A stretch of DNA of 64,000 bases from NCBI RefSeq assembly GCF_002014825.1, contig NZ_MUYU01000012.1, positions 132,152-196,151 of the forward strand. The letters run 5' to 3'. The stretch's first letter is position 1; each line of letters starts with the position of its first letter. The notes under the pieces were generated by a model. It saw nothing but the letters and a program-made list of their open reading frames with translations. It made no database searches and had not been told where the DNA came from. Both the position numbers and the translations under genes were made by a program. Origin of the DNA: Moraxella pluranimalium. GTDB lineage: Bacteria > Pseudomonadota > Gammaproteobacteria > Pseudomonadales > Moraxellaceae. Below are positions 33,347 to 42,876 of this stretch, in pieces.

Positions 33347-33380
33347 CAAACCCCAAAAGCCGAACAACTTTTGGGGTTTG
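33347..33380. terminator. Hairpin behind brnA, containing the right copy of the direct repeat
   Basis: A perfect 13-bp stem CAAACCCCAAAAG / CTTTTGGGGTTTG with an 8-nt loop lies between the convergent brnA and RND transporter genes. There is no strong T-run, so it is an imperfect terminator. Its first 25 bases repeat the sequence at 32744. Confidence 0.65.
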
Positions 33381-33402
33381 GTGTATTAATCAGCGGACAT
33401 GA

Positions 33403-36400
33403 TTAAGCGGCCTTTCTTTTAAACACCCTTCCCAAATCATCCATCAAGGTATAGACCACAGGAATCACCACAAGGCTCAAAAAAGTCGATGTAATCAGAC
33501 CGCCAAGCACCGCTGCCGCCATCGGACGACTAAAGGTCGAATCCACACCGCCAAAGCCGATGATTAATGGCAACATCCCTGCGCCCATCGCGATGGTCGT
33601 CATGATAATCGGCTGAGCACGCTTGCGACACGCATCAATCAGCGCATCAAAGCGAGATAGCCCGTCTTGGTCTTGGGCGATGATGGCATAATCAACGAGC
33701 AAAATCGAGTTTTTGGTGGCAATACCCATGAGCAAAATAAAGCCAATCATCGCAGGCATCGACATACTACTGCCTGTAGCAAGCAAACCCACAAACGCCC
33801 CACCAATCGACAGCGGTAGCGCCATCAAGATGGTGAACGGCTGCAACACTCGGTGGAACAACAGCATCAGCACCGCAAAGATACAAAACACCCCCACGCC
33901 CATCGCCATCACAAAGCCTGAGAACAGCTCTGCCATGTTTTCGGCTTGACCTTCATCCATCACCGACACGCCTGCAGGCAGACGGCTTAGGGTCTGGGTG
34001 GCTTTGACCGCTGTCATCAGCTCACCGACTTCACCGCCATTTGGGAATACGGTAATCTTAATCGCTCGTTCACGATTAAGACGGCTGACGCTTGATTCAC
34101 CCGTGCCAAAGCGTAGCGTCGCCACTTCTTTGACTTGTACCATCTGTCCTTTTGAGCTTGGGACATATAGGTTTTGTAAGTCGCTTAGGTTCTTTTTGTC
34201 CGTATCTGATAAGCGAATCAAAATCGGCACTTGGCGAGTATCCAGATTGAGCTTAGGCAAGGCTTGGTCATAATCCCCCACCGTCGCCACACGCAAGGTC
34301 GCCGCCAAATCCGCTGTCGTCACCCCTTTATCCGCCATCGCAAGCTCATTGGGTATCACTGCCAATTCAGGTTTGGGCAGTGATTTGTTGCTGATGACAT
34401 TGGCGACACTTGGCAAGGCTCGTACATCATTCATGATGGCTTTGACTGTGTCATCCAATAGTCTTTTGTCGCTACTTTTGACCGAGAAACTATAACCAGC
34501 TTCTTGACCGCCACCTTCGATACCGACATTAAAGCGAGCCGACGGCACGGATTTTAGGACTTGGTTAATTTGATTTTCGATGTCAGTTTTGCTTGCACGC
34601 TCGGTACGATTGACGAGTTTGACTTCAAGACTTGCCACATTGACCGAACCACCACGCATACTACTTGGGTCGCCTGTGCTTTGACCTTCGCCAACGCTTA
34701 ACAGCACTTCGCTCACGCCATCAATCGCCTGTACCTTTTCAAGTGCCATCTGACTGATACGCAAGGTATCATCGATGGTCGCATCAGGGGTGAGCTCGAT
34801 AGAGACTTTGGTTTGGTTCATCTCATCAGGCGGGATAAATGCAGTCGGTAGTAGCCCTGCCAAGCCAAGCGACGCCACAAAAAACCCAAGCGCCATCAGC
34901 ATCGTCATCAATCGATGACTTAGTGTCCATTTGACCACAGACAAATAAGCCATCATCGCACGGCTAGGCGGCTTGTCATGATGCTTGGTCGGCTTAAGAA
35001 TATACGCCGCCATCATCGGTGTCACAAGGCGCGCCACCAGTAGCGACATAAAAATCGCAATCACCGCCGTCCAGCCAAATTGACGGAAAAACTGCCCCAC
35101 AATCCCACTCATAAACGCCGTCGGCAAAAACACCGCAATCAACGTAAATGTCGTGGCAATCACCGCAAGCCCAATCTCATCCGCCGCTTCCATCGCTGCC
35201 TGCATGGGCGTCTTACCCATATTCAGATGTCGGACAATGTTCTCAATCTCAACGATGGCATCATCAACGAGCACGCCCACCACTAAGGTCAGCGCCAGTA
35301 GCGAAATCATATTTAGGCTAAAGCCAAACCAATACATCGCAAAAAACGCAGGCACGATGGACAATGGCAATGCCGCAGCCGCCACCAATGTCGCGCGCCA
35401 ATCACGCAAAAACACAAAGACCACAATCACCGCCAAGATACCACCTTCGATGAGCATTCGCATGGTGGCGTGGTAGTTTTCTTCGATGGGTGCGGCATAA
35501 TCGACGATTTTGTCAATTTTGATGCCGTCCATTTCGCTGTGCAATTTGGCGATTTCTTCATCGACTGCCTTGACCACCGCCACTTCGCCTGCGCCTTTTG
35601 AGCGAGTGATATTAAAGGCGACGACCGATTTGCCATCTAGCTTGGCAAGCGATGTGATGTCAGCGTGCGTATCTTGGATACTTGCAAGGCTACCCAGCTT
35701 GACCGCTGTGCCATGCGGTGTGGTGATTTGGATATCATTGAGCTCACGCACCTGCTGACCCATGCCAAGCACACGCACTGTCTGGGTATTGCCACCGATT
35801 TTGGCTTCACCGCCCGAGCCGTCTTGCCATTTGGCGTATAACTGCTGTGACAAGGTGGTGATGGGCATACTTAGGCTTGCCAAGATATCCGGCTTGGGCT
35901 GCACCATGATTTGTCGCTCGACACCACCGATACGGCTGATACTGCCCACGCCTGCGATGTCCGAGAGTCTTTTGGTCAAGGCATCATCGACAAACCATGA
36001 CAACTGCGTATCACTCATATTGTCCGCAGACACCGAATAAGTCACCACAGGAAAGCCTGCGGTAGAGACCTTTGAGACAATCGGCGCATTGGCAGCGGCG
36101 GGCAAATCGCCCTGCACTTCACTCACTGCCGAGCGTACATCATCGAGCGCTTCATCGACATCTTTTTCGAGTACAAACTCGGTAAAAACCGTCACCGCCC
36201 CCGTTTGTAGCGTGGTGCGGATGGTTTTGACACCTTCGATATTGGTGATTTTATTCTCAACTTTTTTGGCGATATCACTCTCAAGCTGGTCGGGCGTCGC
36301 CCCTGCTAGGGTGATGGTCGTCACCACACCCGGAAAGTCGATATCAGGAAACTGCTGGACTTTCATCTGATAAAAGCCAAACACCCCAAGCAAGCTCAAT

Positions 36401-36459
36401 AAGCTAAAAAATAAAATCGCCACCAACGGATTTTTGATGGAATAGGCTGAAAAATTCAT
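33403..36459 (-). CDS. RND efflux transporter permease (AcrB/HAE1-like)
   Basis: Length is 1,018 aa. The N-terminus MNFSAYSIKNPLVAILFFSLL is a first transmembrane helix. The protein has the internally repeated RND layout: two periplasmic loops and twelve membrane helices, with proton-relay Asp residues in LALTLVVGVLVDDAIVEIENI. GMGIATKNSILLVDYA-type sequence occurs as GIATKNSILLVDYAIIA. It exports hydrophobic compounds together with a periplasmic adaptor. The adaptor gene lies 3 nt upstream; no outer-membrane channel gene is next to it, so an unlinked TolC/OprM-type channel is expected. Confidence 0.93.
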   Translation of the reverse strand: MNFSAYSIKNPLVAILFFSLLSLLGVFGFYQMKVQQFPDIDFPGVVTTITLAGATPDQLESDIAKKVENKITNIEGVKTIRTTLQTGAVTVFTEFVLEKDVDEALDDVRSAVSEVQGDLPAAANAPIVSKVSTAGFPVVTYSVSADNMSDTQLSWFVDDALTKRLSDIAGVGSISRIGGVERQIMVQPKPDILASLSMPITTLSQQLYAKWQDGSGGEAKIGGNTQTVRVLGMGQQVRELNDIQITTPHGTAVKLGSLASIQDTHADITSLAKLDGKSVVAFNITRSKGAGEVAVVKAVDEEIAKLHSEMDGIKIDKIVDYAAPIEENYHATMRMLIEGGILAVIVVFVFLRDWRATLVAAAALPLSIVPAFFAMYWFGFSLNMISLLALTLVVGVLVDDAIVEIENIVRHLNMGKTPMQAAMEAADEIGLAVIATTFTLIAVFLPTAFMSGIVGQFFRQFGWTAVIAIFMSLLVARLVTPMMAAYILKPTKHHDKPPSRAMMAYLSVVKWTLSHRLMTMLMALGFFVASLGLAGLLPTAFIPPDEMNQTKVSIELTPDATIDDTLRISQMALEKVQAIDGVSEVLLSVGEGQSTGDPSSMRGGSVNVASLEVKLVNRTERASKTDIENQINQVLKSVPSARFNVGIEGGGQEAGYSFSVKSSDKRLLDDTVKAIMNDVRALPSVANVISNKSLPKPELAVIPNELAMADKGVTTADLAATLRVATVGDYDQALPKLNLDTRQVPILIRLSDTDKKNLSDLQNLYVPSSKGQMVQVKEVATLRFGTGESSVSRLNRERAIKITVFPNGGEVGELMTAVKATQTLSRLPAGVSVMDEGQAENMAELFSGFVMAMGVGVFCIFAVLMLLFHRVLQPFTILMALPLSIGGAFVGLLATGSSMSMPAMIGFILLMGIATKNSILLVDYAIIAQDQDGLSRFDALIDACRKRAQPIIMTTIAMGAGMLPLIIGFGGVDSTFSRPMAAAVLGGLITSTFLSLVVIPVVYTLMDDLGRVFKRKAA

Positions 36460-36462
36460 GGC

Positions 36463-37671
36463 TTATTCCTTGATAACTGCTGACTGATTGGCTGGGTCGG
36501 TCGCACCCTGTGCATTGACACTGGCAACAGTGACCAAATCACCATCATTCAAGAAGCTAGCACTTTTGGCGACAATCAGCTGGTCGGTTGGCACATCCAC
36601 CGCCACCAGCTCATCTTTTTGACCTTGAATGGTGACTTGGGTGCGTACCACCTTGTACAGCTCTGTATCCGTTTTTGTCAATACCCATACATAGTCCATG
36701 CCATCATTATTTAGGATGGCGGACAACGGTACGGTTGGCAGACTTTGGCTAGTTAGGATAAACTGCCCTGACAGATACATCCCTGCTTTGACGCCTGCGC
36801 CATTGGACAGCTTGACATGAGCAATCATCTCACGGCTACTGTTCGCTGTCGGGGATAGCTTGGTGACTGTACCTGTAAGTAGCTGGTTATTGAATGTCAC
36901 TTGGGCAGGCTGACCGACACGCACCGAGCCAGCGTCGCTACTTGAGAGTGTCGCTTGCCATTCGACTGCGCCATCTTTGATGATGCTAAACAGTGATGCG
37001 CCTGTCACCAGCACGCCGACTTGGGCGCTCTTGGCACTGATGACGCCTGATACTGGGGCAGTTACTTTGGCATTGGCTTCGTTATTTTTGGCGGTATTAA
37101 GCCGTGCTTTGGCAGCGGTGATATTCGCCTGTGCCTGCTTGAGCGCTGTGCGATAGCCATCGACTTCTTGGCGAGAAACCGCATCGATGGCAAGCAGTGG
37201 CTCGGTGCGATTTAGGTCTGTTTGCGCCTTTTCATAACTGGCTTCGGCCACCGCCAAATCCGCTTGGGCTTGGGCGGTTTGTTCAGAGAGTGTCTTAGTG
37301 TCTAGCACGGCAAGCACTTGACCTGCCTTGACCACATCGCCGACATCGACGAGCACACGCTCAACAGTCACGCCTGTCAGCTGTCCACTGACTTCGGCAG
37401 TCTCGGTCGCCGCCACCAAGCCATTGGCAGACAGTGTCTGCTCGATGGTGTGCAGTGTCGGCGTGACAGCTTCGACCGCCATCACTGCTTTTGGTTCGGC
37501 AATCTCTGGGGTATCGGACTTGGTTGCTTCGGTCTGTGCTGTCGGCGTCGTGCCAATCAGCCCGCTTTTACCGATGAATACACCGACAGCCACCAAAACA
37601 ACGGCTGCCACAAGTTGCCACCATGCAAACTTGGATTTTTGCGATTGCGAGTTTTTATAAGAAGTCGTCAT
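36463..37671 (-). CDS. RND efflux periplasmic adaptor
   Basis: Length is 402 aa from the ATG at 37671; a longer TTG-started frame reaches 37692. A single N-terminal transmembrane anchor (FAWWQLVAAVVLVAVGVFIG) is followed by the lipoyl/barrel-sandwich halves (GQLTGVTVERVLVDVGDVVKAGQVLAVLD and ITAKSAQVGVLVTGASLFSI-like) around an alpha-helical hairpin. A beta-barrel and membrane-proximal domain form the C-terminus. It links the RND pump to an outer-membrane channel and is the first gene of the pair. Confidence 0.92.
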   Translation of the reverse strand: MTTSYKNSQSQKSKFAWWQLVAAVVLVAVGVFIGKSGLIGTTPTAQTEATKSDTPEIAEPKAVMAVEAVTPTLHTIEQTLSANGLVAATETAEVSGQLTGVTVERVLVDVGDVVKAGQVLAVLDTKTLSEQTAQAQADLAVAEASYEKAQTDLNRTEPLLAIDAVSRQEVDGYRTALKQAQANITAAKARLNTAKNNEANAKVTAPVSGVISAKSAQVGVLVTGASLFSIIKDGAVEWQATLSSSDAGSVRVGQPAQVTFNNQLLTGTVTKLSPTANSSREMIAHVKLSNGAGVKAGMYLSGQFILTSQSLPTVPLSAILNNDGMDYVWVLTKTDTELYKVVRTQVTIQGQKDELVAVDVPTDQLIVAKSASFLNDGDLVTVASVNAQGATDPANQSAVIKE

Positions 37672-37760
37672 AAGCTGTGTCAAATTCGCCAAAAAATACT
37701 AAAAATACTTCATTATACGGTATTTTGATAAGCAATGACTGACACATTTTTACCATTTTG

Positions 37761-38447
37761 CTACAAATTGTCAGCTTGACCCAGTTTTTTGCGGATACGA
37801 GTCACGCTTTGGCGGGTCATGCCCAGATATGAGCTTAGGTCTTGGACGGATAAGCGTTTGGCAAGCTCGGGGTTATCGTTAATAAAATTGACATAGCGCG
37901 CGGTGCTGTCGCTGATTAAGAAACTCTCGGTACGCTCAATAAAGCGGAACAACAATCGCAAGGTATGCTCATGCACATAGCGGAAAAATTCGGGAAAATC
38001 TGCCAAACACTGCTCAAAATGCGCCTTGTCCACCGCCATCAAAATGGTCGGCTCGATGGTATAAATGTTGTATTTGCTCGGCAGATTTTCAATCACTGCC
38101 ATATAATCGCCCACGCCGTCTTGCTCTGCCATAAATTGCACATTAATCTCATCGCCATCCGCCGTCTGATAGCTCATCTTGCATAGTCCCGACACAATAA
38201 ACGCCATCTTATCCATGCTCTGTCCTGCCTGACACCAGCAATGCTTGGCAGGTAGGCGTACCACCGTCATCGGTGCGGTGATAACATCCAACTCATCATC
38301 ACCCAGTGACGGCATACACTCACCCAAATGCGCCTTAATCAGTGCCTTGATTTCAACGGCATTCATCCGCCACACTTCATCAGGCGAGACGGTCAATTTG
38401 GGTCTGTCACGGACGGAAATCTGCACAGTTTTTTCCTTATTATTCAA
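37761..38447 (-). CDS. Crp/Fnr-family transcriptional regulator
   Basis: Length is 228 aa. The N-terminal cyclic-nucleotide-type barrel has VVRLPAKHCWCQAGQSMDKMAFIVSGLCKM and EINVQFMAEQDGVGDYMAV. A long dimer helix follows, and the C-terminal HTH is VQDLSSYLGMTRQSVTRIRKKL. Strict Crp cAMP contacts and the Fnr Cys cluster are not evident, so the effector is unknown. It stands between recG (9 nt downstream) and the efflux adaptor gene; control of the pump is possible but not shown. Confidence 0.88.
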   Translation of the reverse strand: MNNKEKTVQISVRDRPKLTVSPDEVWRMNAVEIKALIKAHLGECMPSLGDDELDVITAPMTVVRLPAKHCWCQAGQSMDKMAFIVSGLCKMSYQTADGDEINVQFMAEQDGVGDYMAVIENLPSKYNIYTIEPTILMAVDKAHFEQCLADFPEFFRYVHEHTLRLLFRFIERTESFLISDSTARYVNFINDNPELAKRLSVQDLSSYLGMTRQSVTRIRKKLGQADNL

Positions 38448-38456
38448 TCACTTAGC

Positions 38457-40553
38457 CTACACACCCACATAATCTTTGGCAGTGGGTATCCAAGTATTCA
38501 TAATACTGATGGCTTTTGGGATGGCATCAGGGGCGGCAATCAGCTGATGGGCGATAGTGCCTGCCGCTTCTAACAAGGCTTCATCACGCACGATGTCCGC
38601 CAGATAGTAGCCCATATCGCCTGTTTGTCGCTTGCCCAGTAGCTCGCCTGCCCCACGCAGCTCGAGATCCTTTTGGGCGATGACAAAGCCATCGGTGCTA
38701 TCACGCAGGACATTGAGCCTTTCGATCCCTGTCGGTGATAATGGCGCTTGGTACAGTAGCACGCAGAAACTTTTGGCACTGCCACGACCGACACGCCCAC
38801 GCAGCTGATGTAGCTGTGATAAGCCGAGCCGTTCGGCATTTTCGATCACCATCAATGACGCATTTGGCACATCCACGCCCACTTCGATGACTGTCGTCGC
38901 GACAAGCAGATCGATGTCACCCTGTTTAAACGCCATCATCACCGCTTGCTTATCCACAGGCTTCATCTTGCCATGCACAAGCCCCGTGCGGATATCTAGC
39001 CTATCGGTCAAATCCTGATACAACAGCTCTGCCGATTGCGCATCAAGTACGCTTGACTCTTCGACCAGTGGGCAGACCCAGTAGGCTTGCTTGCCTTGTT
39101 TGCAGTTTTCACGGATACGCTCGATGACTTCATCACGGCGATCACGGTTGATGGTCACGGTGGTAATCGGCGTGCGATTGGGCGGCAGCTCGTCAATCAC
39201 CGACACATCCATATCACCATACATACTCATGGCAAGCGTTCTAGGAATCGGTGTCGCTGTCATGGTCAGCTGATGCGGCGTGCCACCTGCGACGCCTTTA
39301 TTGGTGAGCTTGAGCCGCTGCTCCACCCCAAAGCGATGCTGTTCGTCAATGATCACCAGCCCAAGCTTGGCAAAGGCGACCGTATCTGAAAACAGTGCGT
39401 GCGTCCCCACCACCACTTGCACATCGTTATTTGCCACTTGTTCAAGGGCGACCGCTCGCTCTTTGGCGGTTTGCTTACCGGCAAGCCAACCGACACCAAT
39501 ACCCAGTGGCTCAAACCATTTTTTAAAATTCATCAAATGCTGTTCGGCCAAAATCTCCGTCGGCGCCATCACCGCCACCTGCCAACCGCTATCAAGCGCA
39601 TAGCACGCCGTCATCGCCGCCACCAAAGTCTTGCCCGCACCGACATCACCTTGGATAAGCCTTAGCATCGGCTGTGATGTCGCCATGTCTGCTACTGCTT
39701 CGCCAATCACTCGCTGCTGAGCTCCTGTGAGCGCAAACGGCAAACTCTGCATAAGCTGATCTGCTAATGGACTGTGGCTCTGACAACGGGGCGCTTTGTG
39801 ATGATAGACATTATTACGCCGAAACAAGAAACTTAGCTGATGTGCCACGAGCTCTTCGATGATGATACGCCGACACGCAGGGTGTGAGCGGTCTTTGAGT
39901 GCGTTTAAGAGCGCCGTTTGGCTAAAAATATCCGCATTCTGCTCGGGCAGATGGATTTGGTATAGCGCAGGTAACAAATCCCCCGACAGCCCCACCCCCA
40001 CCGAGCGTAGTTCATCATCCGACAGACAGCTGATGCCTTCACGGCTCACTGCCTGTAGCGATAGTCGCACCAGTTGGCGTAGTTTGTTCTGATGCAGTCC
40101 TTTGACCGCAGGATAAATGGGCAATAGCCCTGTTTCAAAGGACTTGGTACCTGTGATGTGATATTCAGGATGTGATATCTGCGTACCAAAGCGACTGATT
40201 TTCACTTCGCCAAAGGCAGTGAGTTTCGCCCCCACTTCCATCGTGGATAACAGACTTGCATAAGTCTTAAAAAATCGAAGCACCACAAGCCCTGTATGAT
40301 CTTCGAGCGTCACTGACAGACCGGTTTTGTTTTTTTCGACCCAAGTGATTGTCCCCGATACCAATGCACTCATGCCATGCTCGAGCTCACCAATCGGCAC
40401 GACACGGCTACGATCTTCATAATCTCGTGGCAAGTGCATCAGCATATCAAAAATGCGATAAATCCCAAGCTCTGCCAAGCGATTTGCCAAGGCTGATCCC
40501 ACCCCTGCAAGGGCAGTGACAGGCAGATGAATGGTCATGGCAGATGCGTTCAT
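38457..40553 (-). CDS. recG: ATP-dependent DNA helicase RecG
   Basis: Length is 698 aa, usual for RecG. The N-terminal wedge domain carries an OB-fold (SALVSGTITWVEKNKTGLSVTLEDHTG). The motor has Walker A LIQGDVGAGKT, the DEAD-box-like LVIIDEQHRFG, TMTATPIPRTL and motif VI QLRGRVGRG. The TRG region GRFxxR-like DLELRGAGELLGKRQTG follows. It regresses stalled replication forks and processes Holliday junctions. Confidence 0.96.
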   Translation of the reverse strand: MNASAMTIHLPVTALAGVGSALANRLAELGIYRIFDMLMHLPRDYEDRSRVVPIGELEHGMSALVSGTITWVEKNKTGLSVTLEDHTGLVVLRFFKTYASLLSTMEVGAKLTAFGEVKISRFGTQISHPEYHITGTKSFETGLLPIYPAVKGLHQNKLRQLVRLSLQAVSREGISCLSDDELRSVGVGLSGDLLPALYQIHLPEQNADIFSQTALLNALKDRSHPACRRIIIEELVAHQLSFLFRRNNVYHHKAPRCQSHSPLADQLMQSLPFALTGAQQRVIGEAVADMATSQPMLRLIQGDVGAGKTLVAAMTACYALDSGWQVAVMAPTEILAEQHLMNFKKWFEPLGIGVGWLAGKQTAKERAVALEQVANNDVQVVVGTHALFSDTVAFAKLGLVIIDEQHRFGVEQRLKLTNKGVAGGTPHQLTMTATPIPRTLAMSMYGDMDVSVIDELPPNRTPITTVTINRDRRDEVIERIRENCKQGKQAYWVCPLVEESSVLDAQSAELLYQDLTDRLDIRTGLVHGKMKPVDKQAVMMAFKQGDIDLLVATTVIEVGVDVPNASLMVIENAERLGLSQLHQLRGRVGRGSAKSFCVLLYQAPLSPTGIERLNVLRDSTDGFVIAQKDLELRGAGELLGKRQTGDMGYYLADIVRDEALLEAAGTIAHQLIAAPDAIPKAISIMNTWIPTAKDYVGV

Positions 40554-40613
40554 GATGATACCTAGTATGAATCGGATGATGAGAGAATTTTAAAATAATT
40601 CACCCAAAAAAGC

Positions 40614-40647
40614 AAAAAGCCCAAAGGTTGCCCCTTGAGCTTTTTTT
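40614..40647 (-). terminator. Probable terminator of the small barrel protein gene
   Basis: An imperfect stem AAAGCTCAAGG / CCTTTGGGCTTT with T-runs on both strands follows the outer-membrane protein gene and could also stop transcription leaving the recG start region. Confidence 0.6.
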
Positions 40648-40661
40648 GGCATACTGCTTTA

Positions 40662-41210
40662 TTAGAATGCGAAGTGCGCACCTAGTGTTACAAGATTTGC
40701 ATCTGACGCAATACGGTCATAAGCCAATTCCAAACCTAGATTCTGAAGTGGCTTATAGCCTAGTGCCACACCGCCCGCAACCTTAGTGCTAGAATCAGTT
40801 TCTTCATAACTATAACCCGGAACAATCATTTCTACTTTGGTATTATGATAGTTCATACCTAATTTTGCTTTTGCATATACAGGCACAGTTTCAAAATTGT
40901 AACGATACGTACCATATACACCAACGGTTTTGACGTTGTACTCAATAACGTTATTAGCATCTTTTTTGGTTTCAGTAGCCATAAAATCGGCTTCAATGCC
41001 AAGATTTTGATCAAAGTTATAACCGCCATATACGCCATATGCTGTCAAATTATCAACATTCTCATAAGAGCTATCAGGCATAATTTGACCAACTTTAGCA
41101 CCCACATAAGCATTGCCAGTGCTTAGCGCACCGAAGTTTGCAGCTTGTGCAGAAACCGCAAATGCAGCTGAAGTCGCTAGCACTAGAGCAGCTTTAGTAA
41201 ATAGTTTCAT
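40662..41210 (-). CDS. Small outer-membrane beta-barrel protein
   Basis: Length is 182 aa from the ATG at 41210, which follows an AAGGAG site. The signal peptide MKLFTKAALVLATSAAFAVSAQA leads to an eight-stranded barrel pattern of the OmpA/opacity protein family (AYVGAKVGQIMPDSSYE, YGVYGGYNFDQNLGIEADFM, VYGTYRYNFETVPVYAKAKLGM). The last residues LGAHFAF end in an aromatic, as needed for BAM insertion. Such proteins are porin-like or adhesive surface antigens. The ~140-bp AT-rich upstream region is probably its promoter region. Confidence 0.85.
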   Translation of the reverse strand: MKLFTKAALVLATSAAFAVSAQAANFGALSTGNAYVGAKVGQIMPDSSYENVDNLTAYGVYGGYNFDQNLGIEADFMATETKKDANNVIEYNVKTVGVYGTYRYNFETVPVYAKAKLGMNYHNTKVEMIVPGYSYEETDSSTKVAGGVALGYKPLQNLGLELAYDRIASDANLVTLGAHFAF

Positions 41211-41350
41211 AACTTTCTCCTTAAGGTTAAAAAACAATCTCTCGATTGGGTAAGTTAAATGTAACACAATATTTCACACAGTTTTGTAATTTTTTGTTAC
41301 ATTTGTATAAAAAGCAGACATTCTGCTGACTGATTTTCCCTATCAAATAA

Positions 41351-41394
41351 ATAAACCGCCACCCTTGTCTTCATTGACATGGACAGCGGTTTAT
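41351..41394 (-). terminator. Hairpin downstream of cysN
   Basis: A perfect 9-bp stem ATAAACCGC / GCGGTTTAT encloses a 26-nt partly paired loop and is followed on the minus strand by A/T-rich sequence. It probably ends the cysN transcript. Confidence 0.55.
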
Positions 41395-41417
41395 TACATT
41401 TACAGCGGAATCACCGA

Positions 41418-42728
41418 TTACCAATCATCATCTTCGCTATCATTTTCTAAAATCATACCGCCTGCAACCGTATGGTAGGTTGCTTCATCAATCAAAATAA
41501 ATGACCCTGTGGCTGTATTTTCGGCATAGGGTGTCGCCAAGATTGGCTTTTGTAGGCGTAAGGTGACTTCACCTAAATCATTCATATTTAAGGTGTCTTT
41601 ATCAGTAAAGTTACTTAAGGTGTGTACGTCCCAAACATGGTCAATGCTATCAACTTTAGCAAACACGGTTTGCGTGGTATGTTTTAATAAATATTTACGA
41701 GCAGGGTTTAATGCACGGCTATCAAACCAGCATAAAGTCGCTTTAATTTCTTTGGTTGGCATACGCTTTGAATGGCTTGAAATCAGCGTATCACCACGAG
41801 AAATGTCGATGTCGTCGCTAAGGCGAATCGTAACTTGTTCACCACTGCTGGCAGATTGTACAATCCCATTTGGACTGATAATTTCGCTTACGCGGCTCAC
41901 ATGACCTGATGGCTCAACACGAATTTCATCGCCAACGGCCACTTGACCTGCTTCAATACGCCCTTGATAACCACGGAAATCATCTTGTTTATCGCCATCT
42001 GCTCGCAGAACAAATTGTACAGGGAAATGGAAATTCGCTTTGTCTTCTTGGACAAATTCGCCTGTCGGTAAATCTTCTAAAATGCCAAGCAATGCACCGC
42101 CTTGATACCACGGCGTATTGTCGCTTTTATGTACAATATTATCACCATTTAAGGCTGAAATTGGGATAAATCGTACATCATTTAAGCCTAATTGTTCTGC
42201 TAAAGTTTCATAAGCACGGACAATGGCATTAAATTTATCTTCACTAAAGCCTAGTAAATCCATTTTATTGACCGCCACTAAAACGTGTGGGCAACGTAAA
42301 TGTTTTAAAATGGCAGAATGGCGTTTAGTTTGTGGCAATAATTGTACAGGTTCTTGATTAAAATCAATTTGTGATGCGTCAAGTAATACCACCGCCGCAT
42401 GAGCAGTCGATGCCCCTGTTACCATGTTACGGGTATATTGTTCATGCCCTGGGGTATCGGCAATGATAAATTTGCGTTTTGCCGTTGAAAAGTAGCGATA
42501 CGCCACATCAATGGTAATACCTTGTTCTCGTTCGGCTTCTAAGCCATCAGTTAAAACAGAGAAGTCAATCACTTCAGATTGATTTTTGGTTTTCGCAAGG
42601 TTATTGAGTTGGTCAGTTAATAATGCCTTGCTATCGTATAATAAACGTCCAATCAGCGTGCTTTTGCCATCGTCCACACTACCTGCAGTAATAAAGCGTA
42701 ATGGGGCATATTGGTTTAAATTTGACAT
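41418..42728 (-). CDS. cysN: Sulfate adenylyltransferase subunit 1 (GTPase)
   Basis: Length is 436 aa, somewhat short for CysN. GTPase motifs are complete: G1 TAGSVDDGKSTLIGRLLYDS, switch region GITIDVAYRYF, G3 DTPGHEQY, G4 NKMDLL. It has the elongation-factor-like domains after them. CysN couples GTP hydrolysis to the CysD reaction that makes adenosine phosphosulfate from sulfate. No CysC kinase domain is fused at the C-terminus. The base composition looks more AT-rich than in recG and patatin neighbours. An AAGGATAAC ribosome site precedes the ATG. Confidence 0.95.
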   Translation of the reverse strand: MSNLNQYAPLRFITAGSVDDGKSTLIGRLLYDSKALLTDQLNNLAKTKNQSEVIDFSVLTDGLEAEREQGITIDVAYRYFSTAKRKFIIADTPGHEQYTRNMVTGASTAHAAVVLLDASQIDFNQEPVQLLPQTKRHSAILKHLRCPHVLVAVNKMDLLGFSEDKFNAIVRAYETLAEQLGLNDVRFIPISALNGDNIVHKSDNTPWYQGGALLGILEDLPTGEFVQEDKANFHFPVQFVLRADGDKQDDFRGYQGRIEAGQVAVGDEIRVEPSGHVSRVSEIISPNGIVQSASSGEQVTIRLSDDIDISRGDTLISSHSKRMPTKEIKATLCWFDSRALNPARKYLLKHTTQTVFAKVDSIDHVWDVHTLSNFTDKDTLNMNDLGEVTLRLQKPILATPYAENTATGSFILIDEATYHTVAGGMILENDSEDDDW

Positions 42729-42771
42729 CTTGTTATCCTTTTTTTCAATTTTTCAATGCGTTGTTTGATGC

Positions 42772-42876
42772 AATTGCCACACAAATGGCTTTTGCTACTA
42801 GGCAAATGAGCGAAGTTGTACAAGTAGTACTACGAGCGAGTTTAACGACGTAGCAGAAGTCATTTGGCAGGCAATT
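42772..42876. repeat. Imperfect long inverted repeat between cysN and cysD
   Basis: The 27-bp arms AATTGCC...TTTGCTAC (42772-42798) and the reverse complement at 42850-42876 match at 22 of 27 bases around ~51 bp of central sequence that includes GTACAAGTAGTAC. The right arm covers the cysD stop codon. No gene fits inside. It looks like a small miniature inverted-repeat element or an RNA structure between two genes. Confidence 0.6.
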
